Assembly: GCF_900111565.1 (NCBI RefSeq)
Contig: NZ_FOIK01000004.1
Coordinates: forward strand, 186,001-250,000
DNA from: Paenibacillus sp. NFR01
GTDB taxonomy: Bacteria > Bacillota > Bacilli > Paenibacillales > Paenibacillaceae
Direction: 5' to 3'
Length of the DNA: 64,000 nt
The notes under the pieces were generated by a model. It did no database searches, had not been told where the DNA came from, and saw only the letters and a program-made list of their open reading frames with translations. Numbering within the stretch: position 1 is the first letter of the stretch; the number at the start of each line of letters is the position of its first letter. Positions 27,890 through 35,009 of this stretch are shown here, piece after piece. A program made the position numbers and the translations under genes.

Positions 27890-27937
27890 AACCCGCGGAG
27901 AGACGCTCGGCCAGAGCGCTTCCTCCGCGGGTTATTT
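27890..27937. terminator. Terminator between the GH38 operon and the convergent GH43 gene
   Basis: AACCCGCGGAG (27890-27900) pairs with CTCCGCGGGTT (27923-27933), with inner CGCTC/GAGCG arms, followed by ATTT on the plus strand. It lies 77 bases after the oxidoreductase stop. Confidence 0.75.
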
Positions 27938-27998
27938 AGTCTTCCTCCAGCCATTGCGGTCGGCGGTTATGTCACTTGCGTCAGCGCCTTGCGTACAT

Positions 27999-29321
27999 TC
28001 AATCCGGCAGCAGCCGAACCTCCATGCTGTGGATCGCGATTCCGCCGTGCCCGCCGGTCCAGCTAACGGTATTGCCGCGCCCCGGGTCCAGCGTTACCGT
28101 CAAGCCCGTGATTCCGGTAAAACGTTCTTCCCCTCCGGTCGACAGGGCATTGACGAGCGAATAATCCTTGCCGTTCACCTGCAGGCGCAGCTTGGCCAGC
28201 CGCTCCGCCGTGGCGTAGCGGACCCGCAGCTCTCCCCGGCCGCCTGCACCGCCGTCCACGCCGTTGAAACGGCAGAACGCTCCCGGCGCTTCCAGCCCGG
28301 CTACGGTTCCCGTTCCGTCTGGAAGCATCCGCAGCGCAGCGCCGTTCCCGAGCACACCGTCCGCAGCGGCGTAAACATCCGCCGGAGGAATCGCCTCCGT
28401 TGTCCCGCCAACCGCTTTCACGCCTTCCTTGGTCTGCGTCACGGTGAGGATTGCGCCGTCTTCCGCAAAATCAAGCTCATCGATGCATACGCTGCGCAGC
28501 GTGCCTTCGCCGGAAACGGCCTGGTTATGGTAGAAGAGATACCATTTTCCCTTGAATTCGGTCACGGAGCCGTGGGTAGTCGAGCAGCCGGTCGGCTCCA
28601 GAAAGATGCCGCGGGAGGTCCAGGGGCCGAGAGGGCTGCGGCTGGTGGCGTAACGCATCCGGTTGTTGCCTTCCAGGTTGTCGGCATACGTCAGATAGTA
28701 GACGTCGTTTCGTTTAAATACCCACGCTGCTTCGTGAAAATCCTCCAATCCCTCCATCTCCCGCATCGTTCCTTTAACCGACATCATATCCTCGGCGAGT
28801 TCGCCCCCCTCGCATCGGCCTCCGCCTCCGTAATACAAGTACGCACGGTTGTCATCGTCCACGAAAACGGCCGGGTCGATCATTGCGAAGCCGCCCAGCC
28901 CCCCGATATAGCCCTGATCCTGGAAGCCGCTTGCCGGCTTGCCGCTGGTGGCGACACCGATCTTCCAGGTCGCGTTCCAGTCGGTGCCGCTCGGGTGGGG
29001 ATAATAAAAATAGTAGGTGCCGTTCCGGTACGCGCAGTCCGGCGCCCACATGAAGCCGCCTTCCGGGCGGCCCCAGGCGACATCGTCCGAGCTCAGAATT
29101 TCGCCTTCGTCGCGCCAATTCACCATGTCCGGCGAGGAGAACACATGGTAGCGGTCCATCAGGTCGCACCCTCTGGCCGGATCGGTATCATGGGACGCGT
29201 AAATATACACCCTGCCGTCCTCCCAGACATGGGCGGAGGGGTCCGCGGTGTAGATGCTTGTAATGGCCGGATTCAACGACGTTGTCTTCCGGTGTTGATG
29301 CGCGTAGCTTGCATTGTTCAT
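27999..29321 (-). CDS. GH43-family glycoside hydrolase, cytoplasmic
   Basis: 440 residues from ATG 29321, where AGGAGG lies nine bases upstream; a longer version to 29402 is not supported. The five-bladed propeller of GH43 is recognised from the catalytic base Asp in YTADPSAHVW, the pKa-modulating Asp in FAMIDPAVF and the general-acid Glu in FHEAAWVFKRN, plus WAPDCAYRNGTYYFYY. A C-terminal segment of about 125 residues looks like a CBM6/CBM35-type beta-sandwich. No signal peptide, so it acts on imported oligosaccharides. Family members are arabinofuranosidases, xylosidases or galactan-degrading enzymes; specificity cannot be read here. It converges on the GH38 group. Confidence 0.87.
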   Translation of the reverse strand: MNNASYAHQHRKTTSLNPAITSIYTADPSAHVWEDGRVYIYASHDTDPARGCDLMDRYHVFSSPDMVNWRDEGEILSSDDVAWGRPEGGFMWAPDCAYRNGTYYFYYPHPSGTDWNATWKIGVATSGKPASGFQDQGYIGGLGGFAMIDPAVFVDDDNRAYLYYGGGGRCEGGELAEDMMSVKGTMREMEGLEDFHEAAWVFKRNDVYYLTYADNLEGNNRMRYATSRSPLGPWTSRGIFLEPTGCSTTHGSVTEFKGKWYLFYHNQAVSGEGTLRSVCIDELDFAEDGAILTVTQTKEGVKAVGGTTEAIPPADVYAAADGVLGNGAALRMLPDGTGTVAGLEAPGAFCRFNGVDGGAGGRGELRVRYATAERLAKLRLQVNGKDYSLVNALSTGGEERFTGITGLTVTLDPGRGNTVSWTGGHGGIAIHSMEVRLLPD

Positions 29322-29463
29322 GGTAAAGAACCTCCTGCGGCAAAATAGTAGAAAACGCGTGGTCTCCCCTAAGCATAACTGCGCTTGCGGAAGGGCCGCC
29401 ATGAGGCGATTTTAAATAATGCAGGGGATTGCAAAACATTCCTGAGGAATGAAAAACAGGATT

Positions 29464-29509
29464 GAAAAAGAGCCGTTCCCGCGCAGGAGATTCCTGCCGG
29501 AAACGGCTC
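29464..29509 (-). terminator. Intrinsic terminator of sdhCAB
   Basis: On the minus strand GAGCCGTT (29509-29502) pairs with AACGGCTC (29477-29470), with an inner GCAGGA/TCCTGC stem, then five T. It lies about 40 bases past the sdhB stop. Confidence 0.8.
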
Positions 29510-29551
29510 GCCGTATGTCATAAGATAAGGGATAAAGGACAAAGCTGCCGG

Positions 29552-30316
29552 TTAGACTCCCAGCCAGCGCTTGAACATATGCTTCGTCGTCTGCTTGTTG
29601 ATCTCGGCGATGGAAGTGGTGAGCGGAATGCCTTTAGGGCAAGCGCGCACGCAGTTCTGCGAGTTGCCGCACCCGTCGATGCCGCCGTCCTGCATCAGAG
29701 CCTCCAGGCGTTCATCGGCGTTCATCTCGCCGGTCGGATGGGCGTTGAACAGGCGGACCTGCGAGATCGCCGCCGGACCGATGAAATTGGTCTTCTCGTT
29801 GACGTTCGGGCAAGCCTCCAGGCAGACGCCGCAGGTCATGCATTTGGACAGCTCGTAGGCCCATTGGCGTTTCTTCTCCGCCATCCGCGGGCCCGGGCCC
29901 AGATCGTAGGTGCCGTCAATCGGAATCCAGGCTTTCACCCGCTTCAGCGCATTGAACATCCGGGTGCGGTCGATGACGAGGTCGCGAACGACCGGGAATG
30001 TCTTCATCGGCTCCACGCGGATCGGCTGCTCCAGATTGTCGATCAGTGCGGCGCAGGCCTGGCGCGGCTTGCCGTTGATGACCATCGAGCAGGCGCCGCA
30101 CACCTCCTCCAGACAGTTCGACTCCCAGCAGACCGGAACGGTGGAGTCTCCCTTCGCATTGACCGGATTGCGCTGGATTTCCATCAGCGCGCTGATCACG
30201 TTCATGCCCGGGCGATAGGCCAGTTCAAATTCCTCCGTATAGGACGCGCTTTCCGGCGCATCCTGGCGGGTGATCACAAACTTTACATTTTTGGAAGCTG
30301 CAGCTGTTTCCGCCAT
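29552..30316 (-). CDS. sdhB: Succinate dehydrogenase iron-sulfur subunit
   Basis: 254 residues. The N-terminal ferredoxin domain holds CWESNCLEEVCGACSMVING with a final Cys in PRQAC for the [2Fe-2S] cluster. The C-terminal domain has CMTCGVCLEACPN and NSQNCVRACPKGIP for the [4Fe-4S] and [3Fe-4S] clusters. It passes electrons from the flavoprotein to the membrane cytochrome b subunit in the TCA cycle and respiratory chain. It is the third gene of sdhCAB, 28 bp after sdhA, with a terminator downstream. Confidence 0.97.
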   Translation of the reverse strand: MAETAAASKNVKFVITRQDAPESASYTEEFELAYRPGMNVISALMEIQRNPVNAKGDSTVPVCWESNCLEEVCGACSMVINGKPRQACAALIDNLEQPIRVEPMKTFPVVRDLVIDRTRMFNALKRVKAWIPIDGTYDLGPGPRMAEKKRQWAYELSKCMTCGVCLEACPNVNEKTNFIGPAAISQVRLFNAHPTGEMNADERLEALMQDGGIDGCGNSQNCVRACPKGIPLTTSIAEINKQTTKHMFKRWLGV

Positions 30317-30344
30317 ATCGGTTCCCTCCTGATTGGGTTATGGG

Positions 30345-32084
30345 TCAATCCTTCGAATAGTCGCGGACCCGCGGCGGGATCAGCGATACATCCACGTCTT
30401 CATAGGAGATTTGCGGGCCGTCCGCCGTCCATGTCGCTTTCGTCGTCTTCAGGAACTCCTCGTCGTTGCGGTTCGGGAATTCCGGCTTATAGTGCGCGCC
30501 CCGGCTTTCGTTACGCAGCAGCGCGCCGAGCGTCATCGCCTCCGCCAGCTCCAGCATGTTTCCAAGCTGACGGGTAAAGGCTACTCCCTGGTTGTTCCAA
30601 CGCGAGGTATCGCTCATGTTGATGTTGCGGTAGCGCTCCTTGAAATCCTTGATTTTGCCGATCGTTTCCGACAAACGTTTGTTGTCGCGTACGACGGTCA
30701 TATTTGCGGTCATAATTTCGCCCAGCTCTTTGTGGATCACGTAGGCATTCTCCGTGCCGGACATGTTCAGCAGCGCCTCGTATTTATCGGTCTGCTTCTT
30801 ATGGAACCGGTCAAAGACCGTGGAGGACACGTCCTGCACCGATTTTTTGAGTCCTTTAATATATTCGACCGCCTTCGGTCCCGCCATCATGCCGCCATAG
30901 ATCGCGGACACGAGCGAGTTGGCCCCGAGCCGGTTCGCGCCGTGATATTGGTATTCGCATTCGCCGGCGGCGAACAGCCCGGGAATATTGGTCATTTGGT
31001 TGTAATCCACCCACAGGCCGCCCATGGAATAATGCACCGCCGGGAAGATTTTCATCGGAATTTTACGCGGGTCGTCGCCCATAAACTTCTCGTAGATTTC
31101 GATAATGCCGCCGAGCTTGACGTCAAGCTCCTTCGGATCTTTATGCGAAAGGTCGAGATAAACCATATTCTCGCCGTTGATGCCAAGCCCTTGATCGACG
31201 CAGACGTTGAAAATTTCGCGGGTCGCGATGTCGCGCGGAACGAGGTTACCGTAAGAAGGATATTTTTCCTCGAGAAAATACCACGGCTTGCCGTCCTTGT
31301 ACGTCCAGATGCGTCCGCCTTCGCCGCGCGCCGATTCGCTCATCAGCCGCAGCTTGTCGTCGCCGGGGATCGCCGTCGGGTGGATCTGGATGAACTCGCC
31401 GTTGGCGTAATGGACGCCCTGCTGGTAGACGGCGCTGGCCGCCGTGCCGGTGTTGATGACGGAGTTGGTCGTTTTGCCGAAAATAATGCCCGGACCGCCG
31501 CTCGCCAGAATGACAGCGTCCGCCGGAAACGTCTCGATCTCCATCGTCTTCAGGTTCTGCGCGCTGATGCCGCGGCACACGCCGTCGTCATCGAGAATGA
31601 CGGAGAGGAACTCCCAGTTCTCGCTTTTGGTCACGAGCCCTTCGGTCTCCCAGCGGCGGACCTGCTCATCGAGCGCGTACAGCAGCTGCTGTCCGGTCGT
31701 CGCCCCGGCAAACGCGGTACGGTGCCGTTTCGTGCCCCCGAACCGCCGGAAGTCAAGCAGCCCCTCGGGGGTACGGTTGAACATGACGCCCATGCGGTCC
31801 ATCAGATGAATGATGCCGGGCGCCGCCTCGCACATCGCTTTAACGGGAGGCTGGTTCGCCAGAAAGTCGCCGCCGTAGACGGTATCGTCGAAATGCTCCC
31901 AGGGGGAGTCGCCTTCGCCTTTCGTGTTCACCGCGCCGTTGATGCCGCCTTGGGCGCAGACGGAGTGAGATCTTTTGACGGGAACAAGAGAGAAGAGATG
32001 AACATGCGCGCCGGATTCAGCGGCCTTGATGGTCGCCATCAGGCCGGCCAGGCCGCCGCCCACGATAATGATATCGGATGCCAT
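30345..32084 (-). CDS. sdhA: Succinate dehydrogenase flavoprotein subunit
   Basis: 579 residues. The FAD-binding Rossmann motif VGGGLAGLMATIKAAESG is at the N-terminus, the covalent-flavin histidine lies in SHSVCAQGGINGAVN, and the active site includes the QIHPTAIPG and HYSMGGLWVDYNQMT segments. It oxidises succinate to fumarate on the cytoplasmic face of the membrane, together with SdhB and SdhC. The gap to sdhC is 161 bp and is almost filled by a tandem repeat, unlike the short sdhA-sdhB gap. Confidence 0.97.
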   Translation of the reverse strand: MASDIIIVGGGLAGLMATIKAAESGAHVHLFSLVPVKRSHSVCAQGGINGAVNTKGEGDSPWEHFDDTVYGGDFLANQPPVKAMCEAAPGIIHLMDRMGVMFNRTPEGLLDFRRFGGTKRHRTAFAGATTGQQLLYALDEQVRRWETEGLVTKSENWEFLSVILDDDGVCRGISAQNLKTMEIETFPADAVILASGGPGIIFGKTTNSVINTGTAASAVYQQGVHYANGEFIQIHPTAIPGDDKLRLMSESARGEGGRIWTYKDGKPWYFLEEKYPSYGNLVPRDIATREIFNVCVDQGLGINGENMVYLDLSHKDPKELDVKLGGIIEIYEKFMGDDPRKIPMKIFPAVHYSMGGLWVDYNQMTNIPGLFAAGECEYQYHGANRLGANSLVSAIYGGMMAGPKAVEYIKGLKKSVQDVSSTVFDRFHKKQTDKYEALLNMSGTENAYVIHKELGEIMTANMTVVRDNKRLSETIGKIKDFKERYRNINMSDTSRWNNQGVAFTRQLGNMLELAEAMTLGALLRNESRGAHYKPEFPNRNDEEFLKTTKATWTADGPQISYEDVDVSLIPPRVRDYSKD

Positions 32085-32100
32085 GAGTGATCACTCCTAA

Positions 32101-32242
32101 AGTTTTGTTAGGATTGCTTCAGAGAATTACTTCGACAAAACTTGCTTCGAAAGCATAAACCTAGTTTTGTTAGGATTGCTTCAGAGAATTACTTCGACAA
32201 AACTCACTTCGAAAGCATAAACCTAGTTTTGTTAGGATTGCT
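32101..32242. repeat. Tandem 62-bp repeat between sdhC and sdhA
   Basis: Two full copies (32101-32162 and 32163-32224), differing at two adjacent bases, and 18 bases of a third (32225-32242). Each full copy holds inverted arms AGTTTTGT and ACAAAACT about 26 bases apart and a small GCTT-CGA-AAGC hairpin. The block fills the sdhC-sdhA intergenic region and would be transcribed within the sdh mRNA. No protein-coding sense. Confidence 0.9.
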
Positions 32243-32245
32243 GTC

Positions 32246-32911
32246 TTATATCAATGCCCGCAGACTCTGCGCGGCGGAAGCCGTCGCCTGGAACTCGTTG
32301 TCGCGGAACGTTACGAGCGAAAGCAGGAACATCACGGTTACAATGACGAACAACCCGAGGCACAGCACGGAGGATACCCGCTGCGAACGCGGGCCGACCG
32401 TAATTCCCCAGCTGATGAGGAACGACCAGAGGCCGTTGGAGAAGTGGAAACACGCGGCAACGATGCCGATGATGTAGATGGCCAGCAGCAGCGGATTGGT
32501 CACGATGTCATGCATTACGCCGCCCAGCTCCTCGTGCTCGACATTGCCGACGGCAACCTGCACGCGCGTCTCGTATAAGTGCCAGACGATAAAGATAAAC
32601 GTAATGATGCCGCTGATCCGCTGCAGCGTATACCGCCAGTTGCGCTCAAGGTTATAGCGGTTCAGGTTCGGCTTCGACTGGTAGGCGATGTAGAGCCCGA
32701 ACACCCCGTGATACAGCAGGGGCAGCCAAATCCCGAACAATTCCAGGAAGAAGACGAGCGGCAGGCTGTTCAGCCACAGCACACTGTCGGTGAAACCGGA
32801 AGCGCCACCCTCCACTGCCGAGAAGTTCGTCAGCATGTGTTCGATGAAGAAAAAGCCGAGCGGGATAACGCCGAGCAAGGAATGAATCTTTCTGGAATAA
32901 AAACCTCTCAT
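32246..32911 (-). CDS. sdhC: Succinate dehydrogenase cytochrome b558 subunit
   Basis: 221 residues from ATG 32911, chosen for AAAGGGGA eight bases upstream; an ATG at 32959 is not supported. Five hydrophobic helices are visible, including LLGVIPLGFFFIEHMLTNF, ISGIITFIFIVWHLYE and SSVLCLGLFVIVTVMFLLS. Conserved histidines in IEHML, YHGVF, VWHLYE and CFHFSNGLW are candidates for the two haem b ligands. It anchors SdhAB to the membrane and reduces menaquinone, as in the Bacillus single-anchor type. First gene of sdhCAB. Confidence 0.94.
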   Translation of the reverse strand: MRGFYSRKIHSLLGVIPLGFFFIEHMLTNFSAVEGGASGFTDSVLWLNSLPLVFFLELFGIWLPLLYHGVFGLYIAYQSKPNLNRYNLERNWRYTLQRISGIITFIFIVWHLYETRVQVAVGNVEHEELGGVMHDIVTNPLLLAIYIIGIVAACFHFSNGLWSFLISWGITVGPRSQRVSSVLCLGLFVIVTVMFLLSLVTFRDNEFQATASAAQSLRALI

Positions 32912-33099
32912 GCAAAGTGTCCCCTTTCCGAATAAAACAGCGTTTTCATTAATCTGCATACACCGCCGGGAGGGCGCTTGAAACAGGTATGGGAGGCAGC
33001 AAAATGGGGAGCATACCCAGTGTTTGCGCCATTAATCACTCTATTCCCGGCCCATGCTAAACCTTTCACAAATTGTGAATATCTTGTGTCGATTCTCAT
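32908..33099 (-). CDS. Candidate 63-residue leader ORF overlapping sdhC
   Basis: An ATG at 33099 is preceded by AAAAAGGAG with four bases between, and the frame runs 63 codons to a TGA that overlaps the sdhC ATG in an ATGA arrangement. The geometry is that of a translationally coupled gene. The predicted product begins MRIDTRYSQFVKG and ends YSERGHFA; it has no recognisable domain, no membrane segment and a composition that does not look strongly protein-like. It may be a regulatory leader ORF or chance. No name is offered. Confidence 0.3.
   Translation of the reverse strand: MRIDTRYSQFVKGLAWAGNRVINGANTGYAPHFAASHTCFKRPPGGVCRLMKTLFYSERGHFA
33065..33079. promoter_or_regulatory. Perfect palindrome upstream of sdhC
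   Basis: TTCACAA-A-TTGTGAA, seven-base arms with one central base, about 155 bases upstream of sdhC. It has the look of an operator for a dimeric regulator. The regulator is unknown. Confidence 0.4.
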
Positions 33100-33158
33100 G
33101 TTACTCCTTTTTCGCTTATAAGGGAATTGCAATCTATTTATTAAACGTTATACAATTA

Positions 33159-33195
33159 TTGCATAAGAATTGCTTTAAAATGATAATAATTCTCA
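33159..33195 (+). promoter_or_regulatory. Promoter with overlapping near-consensus Fur box
   Basis: TTGCAT (33159-33164), 17-bp spacer, GATAAT (33182-33187). Overlapping the -10, TGATAATAATTCTCA (33181-33195) matches 14 of 15 bases of the Bacillus 7-1-7 Fur box TGATAATNATTATCA. It points toward the LysR gene and lies 270 bases upstream of sdhC on the other strand. Confidence 0.5.
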
Positions 33196-33229
33196 ATTAA
33201 AGGGAAGAAAAGGCCGCTCTGAGCGGTTA

Positions 33230-33258
33230 TTCTGAGGTTTTCGCACGTTTTCTATAAT
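33230..33258 (+). promoter_or_regulatory. Possible second promoter of the LysR gene
   Basis: Perfect TATAAT (33253-33258) with a weak TTCTGA (33230-33235) at 17 bp. It would give a leader of about 90 bases before ATG 33354. Confidence 0.4.
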
Positions 33259-33353
33259 GGCATCAGTAGTGAATTGCTGTGCTGTTTGTCACTTGATGGG
33301 GAATAATGGGGAAAGAAGCCTGAACCGATCCGGAATTTCTAGGAGGCCCGCCA

Positions 33354-34247
33354 ATGTATGATGATCTCGATATCTTCGCCGCCGTCGTCGAACACTCCAG
33401 CCTCAACCGGGCTTCGCGCCAGCTGAATTTGTCGCAGCCGGCTCTCTCGCGCAAAATCTCCAAGCTGGAGGAGCGCCTGGGCGTCATCCTCTTTAACCGC
33501 TACGGCAAACGGCTGGAGCTGACCGAGGTCGGACGGCTCACCTATACGTATGCATTGGAGCAGCGCCAGCAGCGCGCCGCTTTTCTGGAGGCGCTGTCAA
33601 AGTTCAAGGAAGGCGGGCCGCAGATCGTCCACCTGGGCGCCAGCCTGACGACCCTGCAGACGACGCTGCCGCCGCTGGTCAACGCTTATATGGCTAAATA
33701 CCCGGCAGCCGAGCTGAAGCTGGTCACCGGCAAAACGCATGAAATCGTCTCCTCGGTCAGCGAAGGCCGGTCCGACGTCGGCATCATCGCCTCGTCCACG
33801 CTGGAGCCGGGCTTGCGCTGCGTGCCGCTGTTTGACGACCAGCTGCGGCTGGTCGTGCCGGAGCAGCATCCGCTGACGCTGCCGGCGAAGCTGACGATGG
33901 AGCATCTTGCCCGCCAGCCGATGATTCTTTTCTCCAAGGGCACCTGGTACCGCCGCATGACCGATGAGCTGTTCCAGCGCAACGGCATCGATCCCGATGT
34001 GCGCATGGAGATCGACTCGTTCGAGGCGATCGTCCGGCTGCTGCCGACGATCAGGGCCGCGGCGCTGCTGCCGAAATCATACCTGCGCCCCGAGCTGCTG
34101 CACGGCAGCGGCCTGGTGTCGCTGCACATCAAGGAGCTGGAGCAGACCCAGCGCACCACCTGCATGATCTATTCGGCGAGCGGGAGTCTGAGCACTGCCG
34201 CCCGCAGCCTCGTGCAGGTCACCGAGGAAGTATTCCTTCCGCAATAG
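33354..34247 (+). CDS. LysR-family transcriptional regulator next to sdhCAB
   Basis: 297 residues. N-terminal helix-turn-helix SLNRASRQLNLSQPALSRKI, followed by FNRYGKRLELTEVGR, then an effector-binding domain (VHLGASLTTLQTTLPPLVN, DVGIIASSTLEPG). AGGAGG lies seven bases before ATG 33354. It is divergent from sdhCAB, a layout in which LysR proteins often control the neighbouring operon, so a role in regulating central carbon or respiratory genes is plausible but not shown. Its upstream region carries a Fur-box promoter and a second -10. Confidence 0.88.
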   Translation: MYDDLDIFAAVVEHSSLNRASRQLNLSQPALSRKISKLEERLGVILFNRYGKRLELTEVGRLTYTYALEQRQQRAAFLEALSKFKEGGPQIVHLGASLTTLQTTLPPLVNAYMAKYPAAELKLVTGKTHEIVSSVSEGRSDVGIIASSTLEPGLRCVPLFDDQLRLVVPEQHPLTLPAKLTMEHLARQPMILFSKGTWYRRMTDELFQRNGIDPDVRMEIDSFEAIVRLLPTIRAAALLPKSYLRPELLHGSGLVSLHIKELEQTQRTTCMIYSASGSLSTAARSLVQVTEEVFLPQ

Positions 34248-34306
34248 AACAAGAGGCGCCGGACGGCGGCCGCCAGGATCGTCCAGAACGTTTCCCCCCT
34301 CCTGAA

Positions 34307-34326
34307 AGCCGCTGGTTCAGGCGGCT
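34307..34326. terminator. Hairpin between the convergent LysR and ktrA genes
   Basis: AGCCGC (34307-34312) and GCGGCT (34321-34326) with an 8-base loop, lying just before the ktrA stop. U-tracts are poor on both strands (CTTAAT on plus, TTTC on minus). Confidence 0.4.
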
Positions 34327-34327
34327 C

Positions 34328-34996
34328 TTAATCCACGTTCACCGCTTTATCTTCAAAGACCTCGATGCTCTCGTTGGAACCGATGACGACCATAATGTCG
34401 CCCTTATGCAAATAATCATGCGCCGTCGGGGCGACGATAATGCCGTCCCCGCGGTTCAGCGCCACAATGCTGCAGCCGTATTTGGCCCGCGTATTCAGCT
34501 CGGCGAGACTTTTGCCGTCCATGCATTCCGGCACGGTCAGCTCGACGATTTTGTATTCCTTGGAGATCTCGATATAATCCAGCAGATTCGGGTTCACCAG
34601 CTGATGGGCCACGCGCACCCCCATATCCCGCTCCGGAAAAATCACCCGGTCGATCCCGAGTTTCTCCAGCGCCCGGCCGTGCAAGATCGAAATCGCTTTG
34701 GCAATCACCTGCTTTACGCCGAGTTCTTTAAGCAAAATTGCCGCCAAAATGGAACGCTCCATATTGTCGCCGATGGCCACGATGCCGCAGTCGAAATTGC
34801 GCACCCCCAGCGAACGCAAAATCGCCTCATCGGTCGCATCCCCCAGCACCGCATGGGTCAGTTGACCGCTCATTTCCTCCACCCGCTCTTCCAGATGGTC
34901 GATGCCCAGCACCTCATACCCCATGGATACCAGCTCCAGCGCCAGACTGGCCCCGAAACGGCCCAGCCCGATCACGACGAACTGCTGTGGTTTCAT
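34328..34996 (-). CDS. ktrA: KtrA-type potassium uptake regulator with RCK domains
   Basis: 222 residues, the standard KtrA/KtrC length. The N-terminal RCK_N nucleotide-binding fold has VIGLGRFGASLALELVSMG and GDATDEAILRSLGV; the C-terminal RCK_C part starts near residue 135 with YKIVELTVPECMDGKSLAEL. It forms a cytoplasmic octameric ring that gates the KtrB channel in response to ATP/ADP; RCK_C domains of this group can bind cyclic di-AMP. It lies 13 bp downstream of ktrB, in the same operon. Because both genes are adjacent, the ktrAB naming is used. Confidence 0.9.
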   Translation of the reverse strand: MKPQQFVVIGLGRFGASLALELVSMGYEVLGIDHLEERVEEMSGQLTHAVLGDATDEAILRSLGVRNFDCGIVAIGDNMERSILAAILLKELGVKQVIAKAISILHGRALEKLGIDRVIFPERDMGVRVAHQLVNPNLLDYIEISKEYKIVELTVPECMDGKSLAELNTRAKYGCSIVALNRGDGIIVAPTAHDYLHKGDIMVVIGSNESIEVFEDKAVNVD

Positions 34997-35009
34997 CCGT
35001 ATTTCCTCC

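Noticed and set aside
29350..29364. cre-like sequence upstream of GH43
   Set aside because: Only about 11 of 14 positions fit and both outer positions fail.
30333..32090. Rightward frame of 585 codons opposite sdhA
   Set aside because: Antisense to a strongly recognised SdhA; no motif.
32101..32242. Short repeats read as a CRISPR fragment
   Set aside because: Copies are adjacent without spacers, only two full units, and no cas gene is present.
33065..33079. Rex operator
   Set aside because: Arms are in reverse order to the Rex consensus.
33195..33260. FsrA-like iron-regulated small RNA downstream of the Fur-box promoter
   Set aside because: A small CCGCT-CTG-AGCGG hairpin exists but no convincing terminator; the transcript more likely continues into the LysR gene.
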